Assembly (NCBI GenBank): GCA_003650445.1
Contig: QMQE01000081.1
Span: 1 to 10,263 of the forward strand
Direction: 5' to 3'
Source: Acidobacteriota bacterium
GTDB lineage: Bacteria; Acidobacteriota; Holophagae; Thermotomaculales; Thermotomaculaceae
DNA length: 10,263 nt
Shown here one piece after another: positions 1 to 7,027 of the stretch; position 1 is the stretch's first letter; each line of letters begins with the position of its first letter. Below the pieces are notes generated by a model. That model had not been told where the DNA came from and made no database searches. It saw only the letters and a list, made by a program, of their open reading frames with translations. A program made the position numbers and the translations under genes.

Positions 1-276
1 AACCCCAAATGGCTTTTTACGCAATCACATTGACCACTTGCAAGTATTTCCAAAACTAAGAACTCGGCATGACCAGATTGACATAGCACGCATGAATTGT
101 TGACAAGCGAATCGTTCATTTTTAAGATTTGGTAGACAATTTCCTTGCTACACAATACATGTACCATCTTCAGTCAATGGGAAGTTGCATCTGATATTAA
201 AAAAAGGGGAAGAGAGTTGTACTTCTTTCCAGATTCTTTTTCAGGTATAGTAAGAATGGAAAAATGAGGAGAAACA
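1..276. other. Non-coding, AT-rich leader before the glycosyltransferase
   Basis: No convincing gene is visible here. The stretch is visibly richer in A and T than the alaS region. It holds two TTGACA hexamers (78-83 and 100-105), a perfect 10-bp palindrome ACTTGCAAGT (36-45), and an A-run followed by a purine stretch (199-216). One plus-strand frame is open from the left edge to a TGA at 101-103 (33 codons), so the tail of an upstream gene is possible but unsupported. Confidence 0.6.
100..128 (+). promoter_or_regulatory. Sigma70-type promoter candidate for the glycosyltransferase
   Basis: A perfect -35 hexamer TTGACA (100-105) is followed by a 17-bp spacer and TAAGAT (123-128), which matches the -10 consensus at four of six positions. 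Transcription would start near 135 and leave a leader of about 140 nt before the gene. A second TTGACA at 78-83 has no fitting -10 element. A TATAGT at 246-251 is closer to the gene but lacks a good -35. This is a prediction from sequence alone. Confidence 0.45.
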
Positions 277-1023
277 ATGACACCAGAAGTGTCCGTGATT
301 ATGCCAGTTTACAATTCGAAAAAGTTTCTGGAAGAATCTGCAAAATCGGTTCTTTCCCAACAATATGATTCCCTTGAGCTGTTGCTGATAGATGATGGCT
401 CCACAGACGGTTCCAGAGTTCTTATCCATAAGCTTTCAGCACAAGACCGGAGAATAAGACCCATTTTCCTCCCTTCAAATCATGGCCCTGCCAGATCCAG
501 AAATGCGGGGATTGAGCAGGCAACCGGGCAATTTATTGCCTTTTTGGACAGTGACGATGTCTGGTTGCCTGAAAAACTGAAACTGCAATTACAATTTATG
601 AAAGAAACTTGTGCCGCAGTAAGTTTCACCGCATACCGTAAAATGGATCCATCAGGGAAGCTGGGCGGAACTGTTCGGGTTCCTGAAAAGGCGAACTATC
701 ACAACCTGTTGAAAACAAATAGCATTGGCATGCTGACGGCTGTTTATGACCGAAAACAGGTTGGGACTCGCTTGCTTCCGGATATTTTGAAACGCCAGGA
801 TTATGCTCTCTGGCTACAAATACTCCGTGGCGGTCATGTGGCGCGGGGCCTGAATCGGGTACTGGCATATCATCGTATCCACAGCGGGTCCATTTCGCGG
901 AATAAGCTGGATGCGGCGCGATATCAGTGGCAGGTGTATCGGGAACTGGAGGGATTGGGCCGAATTGAAAGTGCCTGGTATTTTGCTCACTATGCCGTTT
1001 ACGGGCTGCTGAAACACAGGTAA
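277..1023 (+). CDS. GT2 family glycosyltransferase (GT-A fold)
   Basis: This 248-residue protein is a family 2 glycosyltransferase that would transfer a sugar from a nucleotide-sugar donor to a lipid-linked or glycan acceptor at the cytoplasmic face of the membrane. The N-terminal VSVIMPVYN (5-13) begins the GT-A fold. DDGSTD (39-44) lies in the nucleotide-binding region, and DSDD (91-94) is the metal-binding DXD motif. RQDYALWL (172-179) matches the family's acidic catalytic-base segment, usually ED followed by W. I see no transmembrane helix. The length is normal for a single-domain GT2. The start is supported by AGGAG (267-271) five bases upstream of ATG. The donor and acceptor cannot be told from sequence. 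The convergent sugar-nucleotide epimerase suggests an exopolysaccharide, O-antigen or capsule locus continuing to the left. Confidence 0.9.
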   Translation: MTPEVSVIMPVYNSKKFLEESAKSVLSQQYDSLELLLIDDGSTDGSRVLIHKLSAQDRRIRPIFLPSNHGPARSRNAGIEQATGQFIAFLDSDDVWLPEKLKLQLQFMKETCAAVSFTAYRKMDPSGKLGGTVRVPEKANYHNLLKTNSIGMLTAVYDRKQVGTRLLPDILKRQDYALWLQILRGGHVARGLNRVLAYHRIHSGSISRNKLDAARYQWQVYRELEGLGRIESAWYFAHYAVYGLLKHR

Positions 1024-1038
1024 GACAGGTTACCTGTC
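1024..1038 (+). terminator. Weak hairpin after the glycosyltransferase
   Basis: GACAGG and CCTGTC flank a TTA loop directly after the glycosyltransferase stop codon, giving a 6-bp stem. The following bases (AGTTTACAATTT) hold only short T runs, so it is a poor intrinsic terminator. Because the stem is symmetrical it could also act for the convergent epimerase transcript, without a U-tract on that side either. Confidence 0.3.
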
Positions 1039-1080
1039 AGTTTACAATTTCACAAAAATTAGTTACACAATAAATGACTG

Positions 1081-2040
1081 TCAGCGGGCTTCGGGACGTT
1101 CAATTTCTCCGCTTGTTTCCACGTATTCCTGCAGGCTTTCCAGCAGAGAATACCGGGGGACAAAGCCCAGCGCCCGGAGTCGGGAAATGTCCGCGAAGGA
1201 ACGCTCAATGTCCCCGGTCCGCTTGTCGGAGAAAAGAATCTGAGCCTTATGGCCGGTGATTTCCTCCAGTCCCTGGATGACGTTGAGGATAGAGGTTTCT
1301 CTCCCGGTTGCCACGTTGTAGACGTTCCCGGAAGCCGTTTCATGGGTCATGACATAGCGGCTGGCGTTGACCACGTCTTTGATGTAAACAAAATCCCTTG
1401 TCTGTTGGCCGTCCCCGTAAATGGTGGCCACCGGTTTTTCTGCCGACAGGAACTTGTTGAGAAAGATGGAAACCACGCCGCCGTCCATGGAACAGCCGTT
1501 CTGCCTCGGGCCATACACATTGAAATAGCGAAGTGCCACGGCAGGCACGCCGTAAAGCCGGTTGTAAATCAGCATGTATTGTTCCGCCGTGTATTTATCA
1601 ATGCCATAGGGGGAGATCGGCCTTGTGGGGGAGTCTTCCGATTTTGGAAGCGCCGGGTCATCCCCGTAAACTGCCGCTGAGCTGGCATAGACCATTCGTT
1701 TCAATGCGGTGCATTTCCGGGCTTTTTCCAGAAGGTAGAGAGAGGCTTCACAGTTGACTTTATGACAGCGATAAGTGTTGGTGACAGATTCATGGACCGA
1801 TGCAATGGCGGCAAGATGAAAAATATGGGAGAAGGTAAATTCTTTAAAAACCTTGTCAATTAAAAGGTGGTCTGCAACATCTCCCTGGATAAACTGGAGT
1901 CGTTCGTCGTTGGGAAGGTTTTGCATTTTCCCGGAGGACAGGTCATCCAGCACCACAACATTAAAATCATCCTTCAAGAGACTGTCTACGAGATGAGACC
2001 CGATGAAACCAGCACCGCCTGTGACAAGTATATGTTTCAT
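1081..2040 (-). CDS. NAD-dependent sugar-nucleotide epimerase/dehydratase (UDP-glucose 4-epimerase type)
   Basis: This is an extended short-chain dehydrogenase/reductase of 319 residues acting on a nucleotide sugar in the cytoplasm, most likely a C4 epimerase supplying a precursor for surface glycan. The Rossmann motif TGGAGFIGSH (7-16) binds NAD, with D32-D33 at the end of strand 2 as expected for NAD. HLAA (75-78), SSAAVYG (120-126) and the catalytic pair Y145/K149 in SPYGIDK are all present. Further on come RYFNVYGPRQ and the DGQQTRDFVYIKDV segment typical of GalE/WbpP-like enzymes. I chose the ATG at 2038-2040 because AGAAGGA (plus 2046-2052) sits at proper spacing and the protein then begins directly with the first beta strand. 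The frame stays open upstream to 2103, but that extension has no domain sense. Whether the substrate is UDP-Glc, UDP-GlcNAc or a uronic acid cannot be decided. Confidence 0.88.
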   Translation of the reverse strand: MKHILVTGGAGFIGSHLVDSLLKDDFNVVVLDDLSSGKMQNLPNDERLQFIQGDVADHLLIDKVFKEFTFSHIFHLAAIASVHESVTNTYRCHKVNCEASLYLLEKARKCTALKRMVYASSAAVYGDDPALPKSEDSPTRPISPYGIDKYTAEQYMLIYNRLYGVPAVALRYFNVYGPRQNGCSMDGGVVSIFLNKFLSAEKPVATIYGDGQQTRDFVYIKDVVNASRYVMTHETASGNVYNVATGRETSILNVIQGLEEITGHKAQILFSDKRTGDIERSFADISRLRALGFVPRYSLLESLQEYVETSGEIERPEAR

Positions 2041-2102
2041 TTGCATCCTTCTAAAAATGGTAACGCTTTTGACGGGAACAGGCATCGTGTCCGGTTCGCC
2101 CA

Positions 2103-2133
2103 TCTATAGCGCATTCTTCTCAGAATGATAGCA
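2103..2133 (-). promoter_or_regulatory. Possible promoter(s) for the epimerase
   Basis: Read on the minus strand, TGC-TATCAT (plus 2125-2133) is an extended -10 element without a good -35. A second -10-like TATAGA (plus 2103-2108) lies 17 bp after a poor -35 (CTATCA). Between them is a small CATTCT/AGAATG inverted repeat (2112-2117 and 2122-2127, 4-base loop). Either element would give a leader of roughly 55-80 nt. The 158-bp gap from the upstream DUF4416 gene makes a separate promoter reasonable, but this is prediction only. Confidence 0.33.
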
Positions 2134-2198
2134 CAAAAGTTGAAAAGTGGGAGGGGGTTGCCGGAAGATATTGATAAATTGATTGAATGTGACCGGCC

Positions 2199-2753
2199 TC
2201 ACGCTTTTGGGCCCGGTAGAATTCCCTCATTCTTCAACTGTTGAAGATAGTTTTTTCGAAGTTCCAGGATGTAGTTGTCATAGTTACCGGACTTGAAGTC
2301 CGGGAAGGTCCACCTGAACGGCGTTACCTGTTTTTTTCCGAGAAGCAGGACCATGTCCGCGCAGATGCCTTCCCCTATGTATATCTTATGGCCGAGATAC
2401 TTCTCAGAAACCAGTACAAGCTTGTAGAGGTCAATGTAGCCGGGGTCCAGGTTCACTTTTCTCCGGTTTTTCTCAGAGAACCGGGCTTCCAGTTCCAGGC
2501 AGGCCTTTTTGATGGGCAGGATTCCGTCTGCCGGCCCGGTCTTTTTGAGGGGCAGAAATATACGAAAGAGCGGGGACCCCATCTCCGGTTCATAATAATC
2601 CGTAAAATCAAAGGGAAAAGACTCTGAGGGGGTGGAAATTTCTCCTATCGATTCCCGCACTGCCGCCACCACTGCGTCAAGGTCGCCGGAGTCATGATAG
2701 ATAACAGAGATAAAGAACTTAACGGGGGGAAATTTTCCTTTTCCAAGATACAT
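2199..2753 (-). CDS. DUF4416 family protein
   Basis: This 184-residue soluble protein resembles the DUF4416 family, whose function is not established. Recognisable family features are the early PVKFFISVIY strand, the segment ESFPFDFTDYYEPEMG, the RKVNLDPGYIDLYKLVLVS block, the HKIYIGEGICADM block, and a closing WTFPDFKSGNY segment. The conserved acidic and aromatic residues hint at a ligand or metal site, but that is inference. I place the start at the ATG at 2751-2753 because GGAGG (plus 2759-2763) precedes it by five bases. An in-frame ATG four codons upstream (2765) has only a weak site and would bury the Shine-Dalgarno inside the gene. No signal peptide or membrane helix is seen. It is divergent from alaS and 158 bp upstream of the epimerase on the same strand. 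Confidence 0.85.
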   Translation of the reverse strand: MYLGKGKFPPVKFFISVIYHDSGDLDAVVAAVRESIGEISTPSESFPFDFTDYYEPEMGSPLFRIFLPLKKTGPADGILPIKKACLELEARFSEKNRRKVNLDPGYIDLYKLVLVSEKYLGHKIYIGEGICADMVLLLGKKQVTPFRWTFPDFKSGNYDNYILELRKNYLQQLKNEGILPGPKA

Positions 2754-2758
2754 AATTG

Positions 2759-2763
2759 CCTCC
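2759..2763 (-). promoter_or_regulatory. Ribosome binding site that decides the DUF4416 start
   Basis: GGAGG on the minus strand lies five bases before the ATG at 2753. It overlaps the second and third codons of the longer reading that would start at 2765, which argues for the shorter protein. Confidence 0.65.
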
Positions 2764-2863
2764 ATTGCTCATTTTACTCTATTTTATCTTCTATTTCCTC
2801 TCGCATTTGCACATTCACACGCACTGACCAATGGGCTGTACAGTTCAATTTGGAGGCGGGGTT

Positions 2864-2872
2864 TGCTATGAT
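2864..2872 (+). promoter_or_regulatory. Extended -10 promoter candidate for alaS
   Basis: TGC-TATGAT (2864-2872) is an extended -10 element with five of six consensus bases in the hexamer. The -35 at the right distance (TTCAAT, 2844-2849, 17-bp spacer) is poor, which extended -10 promoters tolerate. Transcription would start near 2879 and give a leader of about 24 nt. This element lies inside the longer open frame upstream of alaS and so supports the start at 2903. I see no T-box or other leader structure. Confidence 0.5.
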
Positions 2873-2902
2873 AGGGGCTGGATTTGGACTGAAGGACGGG
2901 AG

Positions 2903-5524
2903 ATGGAGATGGAAGGAAAGAAGCTGAGACAGTTGTTTCTGGATTATTTTAAGGAGAAGGGACACCGGATGGTGAGAAGTTCGTCACTGGTGCCGGCAAA
3001 TGACCCCACTTTGCTCTTTGCCAACGCAGGGATGAACCAGTTCAAGGAAGTATTCCTCGGGGCGGAAAAGCGGGAATATACCCGCGCGACTTCGGCACAG
3101 AAATGTGTCCGGGCCGGGGGCAAGCACAATGACCTGGACAATGTCGGAAAAACCGCCCGCCACCACACCTTTTTTGAGATGCTGGGAAATTTTTCCTTTG
3201 GCGATTATTTCAAGGAAGAAGCCATTCAATACGCCTGGGAATTTATAACGGAGGTTCTGAGAATTGACCGGAACCGGCTCTATGTTTCGGTTTTCCGGGA
3301 TGATGACGAGGCGTTTGAGATCTGGAACAAAAAGATGCAACTCCCAGCCGACCGGATTTTCCGCTTCGGTGAAAAGGATAATTTCTGGCAGATGGGGGAT
3401 GTGGGCCCCTGCGGGCCGTGTTCCGAGATTTTTTACGACCACGGGGAAGAGTACGGTTGTGGCAAACCCGATTGTACGGTGGGCTGCGAATGTGACCGCT
3501 ATGTTGAAATCTGGAACCTGGTGTTTATGCAGTTTAACCGGGACACAGAGGGAAACATGACGCCCCTTCCCAGCCCGTCCATTGATACCGGTATGGGGCT
3601 GGAACGCCTTGCTGCTGTGATGCAGGGGGTGAACAACAACTACGATACCGACCTTTTCCAGAACATTATTCGGGACATTGAAAAGAAATCCGGCCACCGC
3701 TATGGCGTGGACGTGAAGGTGGACACCGCAATGCGGGTGCTGGCCGACCATATGCGGGCAACAGTTTTCCTTATCACCGATGGAGTGGTACCGTCCAATG
3801 AGGGCCGTGGTTATGTTCTCAGGCGCATTATGCGCCGGGCCATCCGGTACGGCAAGAAATTGAATCTGCCCATGCCTGCCCTCTACCGTTTTGTGGGTAC
3901 CGTGACCGATGAAATGGGAGGAGCCTACCCGGAGCTTGTTGAAAACAGGAAGACAGTGGAAAAACTGGTTCAAATCGAAGAAGAGCAGTTTGACACAACG
4001 CTGGAAGCCGGGTTGAAGATGCTGAATCGGATGATTGAGAAATCCGACGGTAAGCTGGATGCGGAAAACGCATTTCGACTCTACGATACCTTTGGTTTTC
4101 CCATTGATCTCGTGGAGGACGTTTGTCTGGAAAAGCAGGTTGAAGTGGACAGGACAGGCTTTGAAGAACGGCTGGAACAGCAGCGAAGGGAAGGGAAAGC
4201 CCGATCCAGAACCCGGATGACGGAAAACCCGGCGGAAAGTTATCGCTTTCTCCATGATTTTCCCGAAACTGAGTTCACCGGCTATGAAAGCCAGGTGGAA
4301 CAGGGGAAAGTATTGGCAATTATCCGGAATGGAGAGCCGGTGAAACAGCTTTCTGCCGGCGAAACCGGTGAAATCCTTGTAGATAAAACTCCGTTTTACG
4401 TGGAGTCCGGAGGCCAGGTGAATGATACCGGCACATTGGAAAGTAACGGGACGAAAGGAGTGGTCAAAACCCTGTTTATGCCTATCAAAGGCCGACGCCT
4501 CCATATAGTCTACCTTGCGGAGGGAAGCCTGAAAACAGGGGATAAGGTCACGTTGACGCTGGATTTTGAGCGGCGAAATGCAATTGCAAGAAACCACACT
4601 GCCACCCATCTCCTTCACTCCGCGTTGCGCCTCGTGCTGGGAGACCACGTGAAACAGGCCGGTTCTCTGGTGGAGCCGGACAAGCTCCGTTTTGACTTCA
4701 GCCATTTCAAGAAAGTCAGTGAACAGGAGCTTGCGGAAATTGAACAGATTGTGAACCGAAAGGTTCTGGAAAATCTCCCGGTTGAAACCGAAGTGAAAGG
4801 GATTGACGAAGCCCGTAAAATGGGGGCCATGGCACTTTTCGGAGAAAAGTATGGCGACCGGGTCCGGGTGGTGCAGATTCCCGGTTACTCCATTGAGCTC
4901 TGCGGTGGCACCCATGTGAGCCGAACCGGAGACATTGGCAGTTTTGTCATTGTTTCCGAGCATTCCGCCGCCTCCGGCATCCGCAGGATTGAGGCCAGGA
5001 CCGGCCTCGGGGCGCTGGGGTATTGGGGCAGTTTCAGGGAGGAACACCGGGAGCTGAAGCGGGTACTGAAAACCGGTGAAGATGACCTGCCGCAGTTTGT
5101 GGCACGTAAACTGGATGAAATCCGGCAACTGCGTCAGGAACTGGAAAAGGCCCGGCTCTCGGGGGGGGTATCGGAATCAACGGAAATTAAATTGACGGAT
5201 GGGATTACGCTGTTGCTTCAGGAAGCCCCCGGCCTTGCCCCGGGCCTGATGCGGGGGAAAGCGGACAACCTGAAACAGAACCGCTCCAGGACCATTGTTT
5301 TCCTTCTCACAGTTACGGACGATGGGTGTAGCTACCTTCTGTCTTCCACAAAGGATCTGGAAGGCCATTTCCACAGCGGGAATGCCCTGCGGGCTGTAGC
5401 GCCGTTACTTGAAGGGCGGGGTGGGGGAAATCCGACCATGGCCCAGGGCGGAGGAAAATGGACCGGCAAACTGGCCGACATTGCCAACAGCATTGTTGAA
5501 AAATTAAAAAACGAGGTTTCATGA
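2903..5524 (+). CDS. alaS: Alanyl-tRNA synthetase
   Basis: AlaS charges tRNA-Ala with alanine in the cytoplasm and removes mis-attached Ser or Gly. The protein has 873 residues, close to the usual ~875. The class II catalytic core is N-terminal, with LFANAGMNQFK, GPCGPCSEI (168-176) and GMGLERL (about 230-236). The editing domain carries the zinc ligands H565/H569 in HTATH and C667/H671 in CGGTH, so editing should be intact. A coiled-coil segment (about 715-750) leads to the C-Ala domain with the glycine-rich GRGGGNPTMAQGGG (838-851). The ATG at 2903 fits because GAAGGA (2891-2896) lies six bases upstream and the protein then starts at the normal family position. The frame is open back to 2831, but that stretch holds the promoter candidate. 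An 8-G run (5161-5168) sits between coiled coil and C-Ala. The stop overlaps the next start as ATGA. Confidence 0.97.
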   Translation: MEMEGKKLRQLFLDYFKEKGHRMVRSSSLVPANDPTLLFANAGMNQFKEVFLGAEKREYTRATSAQKCVRAGGKHNDLDNVGKTARHHTFFEMLGNFSFGDYFKEEAIQYAWEFITEVLRIDRNRLYVSVFRDDDEAFEIWNKKMQLPADRIFRFGEKDNFWQMGDVGPCGPCSEIFYDHGEEYGCGKPDCTVGCECDRYVEIWNLVFMQFNRDTEGNMTPLPSPSIDTGMGLERLAAVMQGVNNNYDTDLFQNIIRDIEKKSGHRYGVDVKVDTAMRVLADHMRATVFLITDGVVPSNEGRGYVLRRIMRRAIRYGKKLNLPMPALYRFVGTVTDEMGGAYPELVENRKTVEKLVQIEEEQFDTTLEAGLKMLNRMIEKSDGKLDAENAFRLYDTFGFPIDLVEDVCLEKQVEVDRTGFEERLEQQRREGKARSRTRMTENPAESYRFLHDFPETEFTGYESQVEQGKVLAIIRNGEPVKQLSAGETGEILVDKTPFYVESGGQVNDTGTLESNGTKGVVKTLFMPIKGRRLHIVYLAEGSLKTGDKVTLTLDFERRNAIARNHTATHLLHSALRLVLGDHVKQAGSLVEPDKLRFDFSHFKKVSEQELAEIEQIVNRKVLENLPVETEVKGIDEARKMGAMALFGEKYGDRVRVVQIPGYSIELCGGTHVSRTGDIGSFVIVSEHSAASGIRRIEARTGLGALGYWGSFREEHRELKRVLKTGEDDLPQFVARKLDEIRQLRQELEKARLSGGVSESTEIKLTDGITLLLQEAPGLAPGLMRGKADNLKQNRSRTIVFLLTVTDDGCSYLLSSTKDLEGHFHSGNALRAVAPLLEGRGGGNPTMAQGGGKWTGKLADIANSIVEKLKNEVS
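5161..5168 (+). repeat. Poly-G tract (8 G) inside alaS
   Basis: Eight consecutive G residues encode the end of Ser753 and two glycines plus the first base of a valine codon, between the coiled coil and the C-Ala domain. A one-base gain leads to an in-frame TAA and a one-base loss to a TGA, each within about a dozen codons. Confidence 0.9.
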
Positions 5525-6243
5525 TTCGAATTTTGCTTCTTCTGGGTATTATCATTACATTGACTTTTCCATGCAGTGGTGAGATCTATACTTATCGGGA
5601 CAAGAACGGCCACCTGGTACTGACAGATGCCCCCCAGGGTAAGCACCGGGTTCACCGGAAACGTCACCCTGCAGGCAAAACAAAGAGCAAAGAGAGTAAA
5701 CATCACGGAACCCATGCCCTTGTGTCCAAAGACCATGAAATTAACCGCCTGGTTGAAAAATACGCAGTTCTCTATGACCTGGACGAGCGGCTGCTCCACG
5801 CGGTTATCCGCACTGAATCCGATTATGACAGCACGGCTGTTTCACGAAAAGGCGCCATGGGACTGATGCAATTGATGCCGGATACAGGTAAACAATATGG
5901 CGTAGAAGATTTTTTTGATCCGGAAGAAAACATCAGAGCCGGGGCAAAACACCTTAAATCCCTTCTGGATCGCTATTTCGGTGATACCAGAATGGCACTG
6001 GCTGCATATAACGCGGGAATCACCGCAGTAGATCGATACAATGGTGTTCCCCCATTTCAGGAAACACAAAATTACGTATCCAGAATCATCAGCTTGGTCA
6101 ATGGTGAAGACAACGTGAATTCCGGTACCGTTTCCCGGCCTCAGAGGACAACGATTTACCGTTACAAGGATGCAAATGGCCGTATCTGCCTGACCAACAT
6201 TTATCCCGGGAATGTCGCCGGTGTCCAGGTCGTACATCAATGA
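5521..6243 (+). CDS. Exported SLT-type lytic transglycosylase with flanking DUF4124-like segments
   Basis: The 240-residue protein is predicted to cleave peptidoglycan glycan strands in the periplasm. A signal peptide spans residues 1-20 (hydrophobic core ILLLLGIIITLTF), likely cut after CSG. Cys18 is preceded by Pro and does not form a proper lipobox. EIYTYRDKNGHLVLTD (21-36) is a DUF4124-like segment, followed by a basic His/Lys-rich linker (41-72). The SLT domain covers about 73-195, with catalytic Glu99 in RTESDYD, then GAMGLMQLMP (111-120) and AAYNAG (161-166). A second segment, TIYRYKDANGRICLTN (211-226), mirrors the N-terminal one. ATG at 5521 overlaps the alaS stop as ATGA, with GAGG (5513-5516) just upstream. 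Translation is probably coupled to alaS. The family call is firm, but the cellular role (turnover, assembly of a secretion machine) is unknown. Confidence 0.92.
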   Translation: MIRILLLLGIIITLTFPCSGEIYTYRDKNGHLVLTDAPQGKHRVHRKRHPAGKTKSKESKHHGTHALVSKDHEINRLVEKYAVLYDLDERLLHAVIRTESDYDSTAVSRKGAMGLMQLMPDTGKQYGVEDFFDPEENIRAGAKHLKSLLDRYFGDTRMALAAYNAGITAVDRYNGVPPFQETQNYVSRIISLVNGEDNVNSGTVSRPQRTTIYRYKDANGRICLTNIYPGNVAGVQVVHQ

Positions 6244-7019
6244 GCTTGCCACCTCAATCCCTTCCGGTGGGCCCGTTCCGCCTGGACGGTGGTGCCATGT
6301 TCGGCGTAGTGCCTCGAAGCTTGTGGGAAAAACTTTATCCGGTAGAAGAAGATAACCGCATTGTCCTGGGGTTGAATCCTGTATTGATTCAGGGAAATGA
6401 CCGGATTATCCTGGTGGATGCCGGTTCCCCTGAATCCGGGAGCAGGCTGTTGAATGAACTTGCGAAACGGGGGGTTTCACCCGCTGCGGTTACCGATCTG
6501 ATCTTTACCCACCTCCACTTTGACCACTCAGGTGGCGCATTTCCAATCGACAAAAACGGAACCGTTGTTCCTCTTTTCCCCAACGCCACCGTCCACGTAA
6601 CCCGGGAGGAATTGGAAGACGCGCTGAACCCAGATGAGCGAACCCGGCACTTTTACCGTACGGAAATTGCATCGTATATTTCCCGCACCGGCCGTGCGGT
6701 TCTGGTTGAGCAGCCGACGTTTGTCGGGGAGGATGTGGAATTAGTTCCGGCACCGGGGCATACGCAGGGACATCTTGCAGTCTGGGTGTACCGGGAACGC
6801 CAATACCTGATTCCCGGTGATCTGATTCCCACGTATCACCATCTGAATATCCATTACATGACCAGCTTTGACGAAAATACCCGCCTGAATATTCAAACGA
6901 AAAAAAAGCTGCTGGAAAAAGCCGCAAACCGTTCGACTGTTATCTTCTTCTACCACGGAACAAGGTGCACTTCCGGTGAGCTATATATGGACGGAAAACA
7001 CTTCCAAATCAACAAATAG
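6240..7019 (+). CDS. MBL-fold metallo-hydrolase
   Basis: This 259-residue protein is a metallo-beta-lactamase-fold hydrolase with a complete binuclear metal site. HLHFDH (91-96) gives H91, H93, D95 and H96. PGHTQGH (172-178) gives H174, GD at 193-194 gives the bridging D194, and H239 near the C-terminus completes the set. The layout, with an HFDHSGG motif, a 40-70 residue insertion and TYHHLNIHYMTSFD after the bridging Asp, resembles the lactonase / organophosphate-hydrolase-like branch rather than class B beta-lactamases. No signal peptide is seen, so it is probably cytoplasmic. ATG at 6240 overlaps the transglycosylase stop as ATGA. The upstream Shine-Dalgarno is weak, which points to translational coupling as the third gene of the alaS set. 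The substrate is unknown. It converges with the next gene at a gap of only 8 bp, and no terminator is visible there. Confidence 0.9.
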   Translation: MSLPPQSLPVGPFRLDGGAMFGVVPRSLWEKLYPVEEDNRIVLGLNPVLIQGNDRIILVDAGSPESGSRLLNELAKRGVSPAAVTDLIFTHLHFDHSGGAFPIDKNGTVVPLFPNATVHVTREELEDALNPDERTRHFYRTEIASYISRTGRAVLVEQPTFVGEDVELVPAPGHTQGHLAVWVYRERQYLIPGDLIPTYHHLNIHYMTSFDENTRLNIQTKKKLLEKAANRSTVIFFYHGTRCTSGELYMDGKHFQINK

Positions 7020-7027
7020 CATAAGTT

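Noticed and set aside
2..103. Possible tail of an upstream plus-strand gene (33 open codons from the left edge)
   Set aside because: It is too short to judge. No motif is seen, and its end overlaps the likely promoter. Sequence to the left would decide.
2041..2103. 21-codon N-terminal extension of the epimerase
   Set aside because: The Rossmann strand starts right after the inner ATG, which has a well-placed AGAAGGA.
2150..2198. Possible terminator between the DUF4416 gene and the epimerase
   Set aside because: Only a short GTGA/TCAC-type pairing around CCGGCC is seen, with no T run on the minus strand.
2831..2902. 24-codon N-terminal extension of alaS
   Set aside because: It is not family-like, contains the extended -10 promoter candidate, and a good ribosome binding site precedes ATG 2903.
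2984..5128. Very long open frame (714 codons) antisense to alaS
   Set aside because: It mirrors alaS codon by codon in GC-biased DNA. Its translation shows no known domain, and alaS is certain on the other strand.
6240..7019. MBL protein as a beta-lactamase resistance gene
   Set aside because: It has no signal peptide, and its layout fits the broad lactonase/hydrolase-like branch. Metal ligands alone do not indicate beta-lactamase activity.
7020..7027. Bidirectional terminator between the convergent MBL and secreted-protein genes
   Set aside because: The gap is 8 bp and no stem-loop with a T run could be found across the two gene ends.
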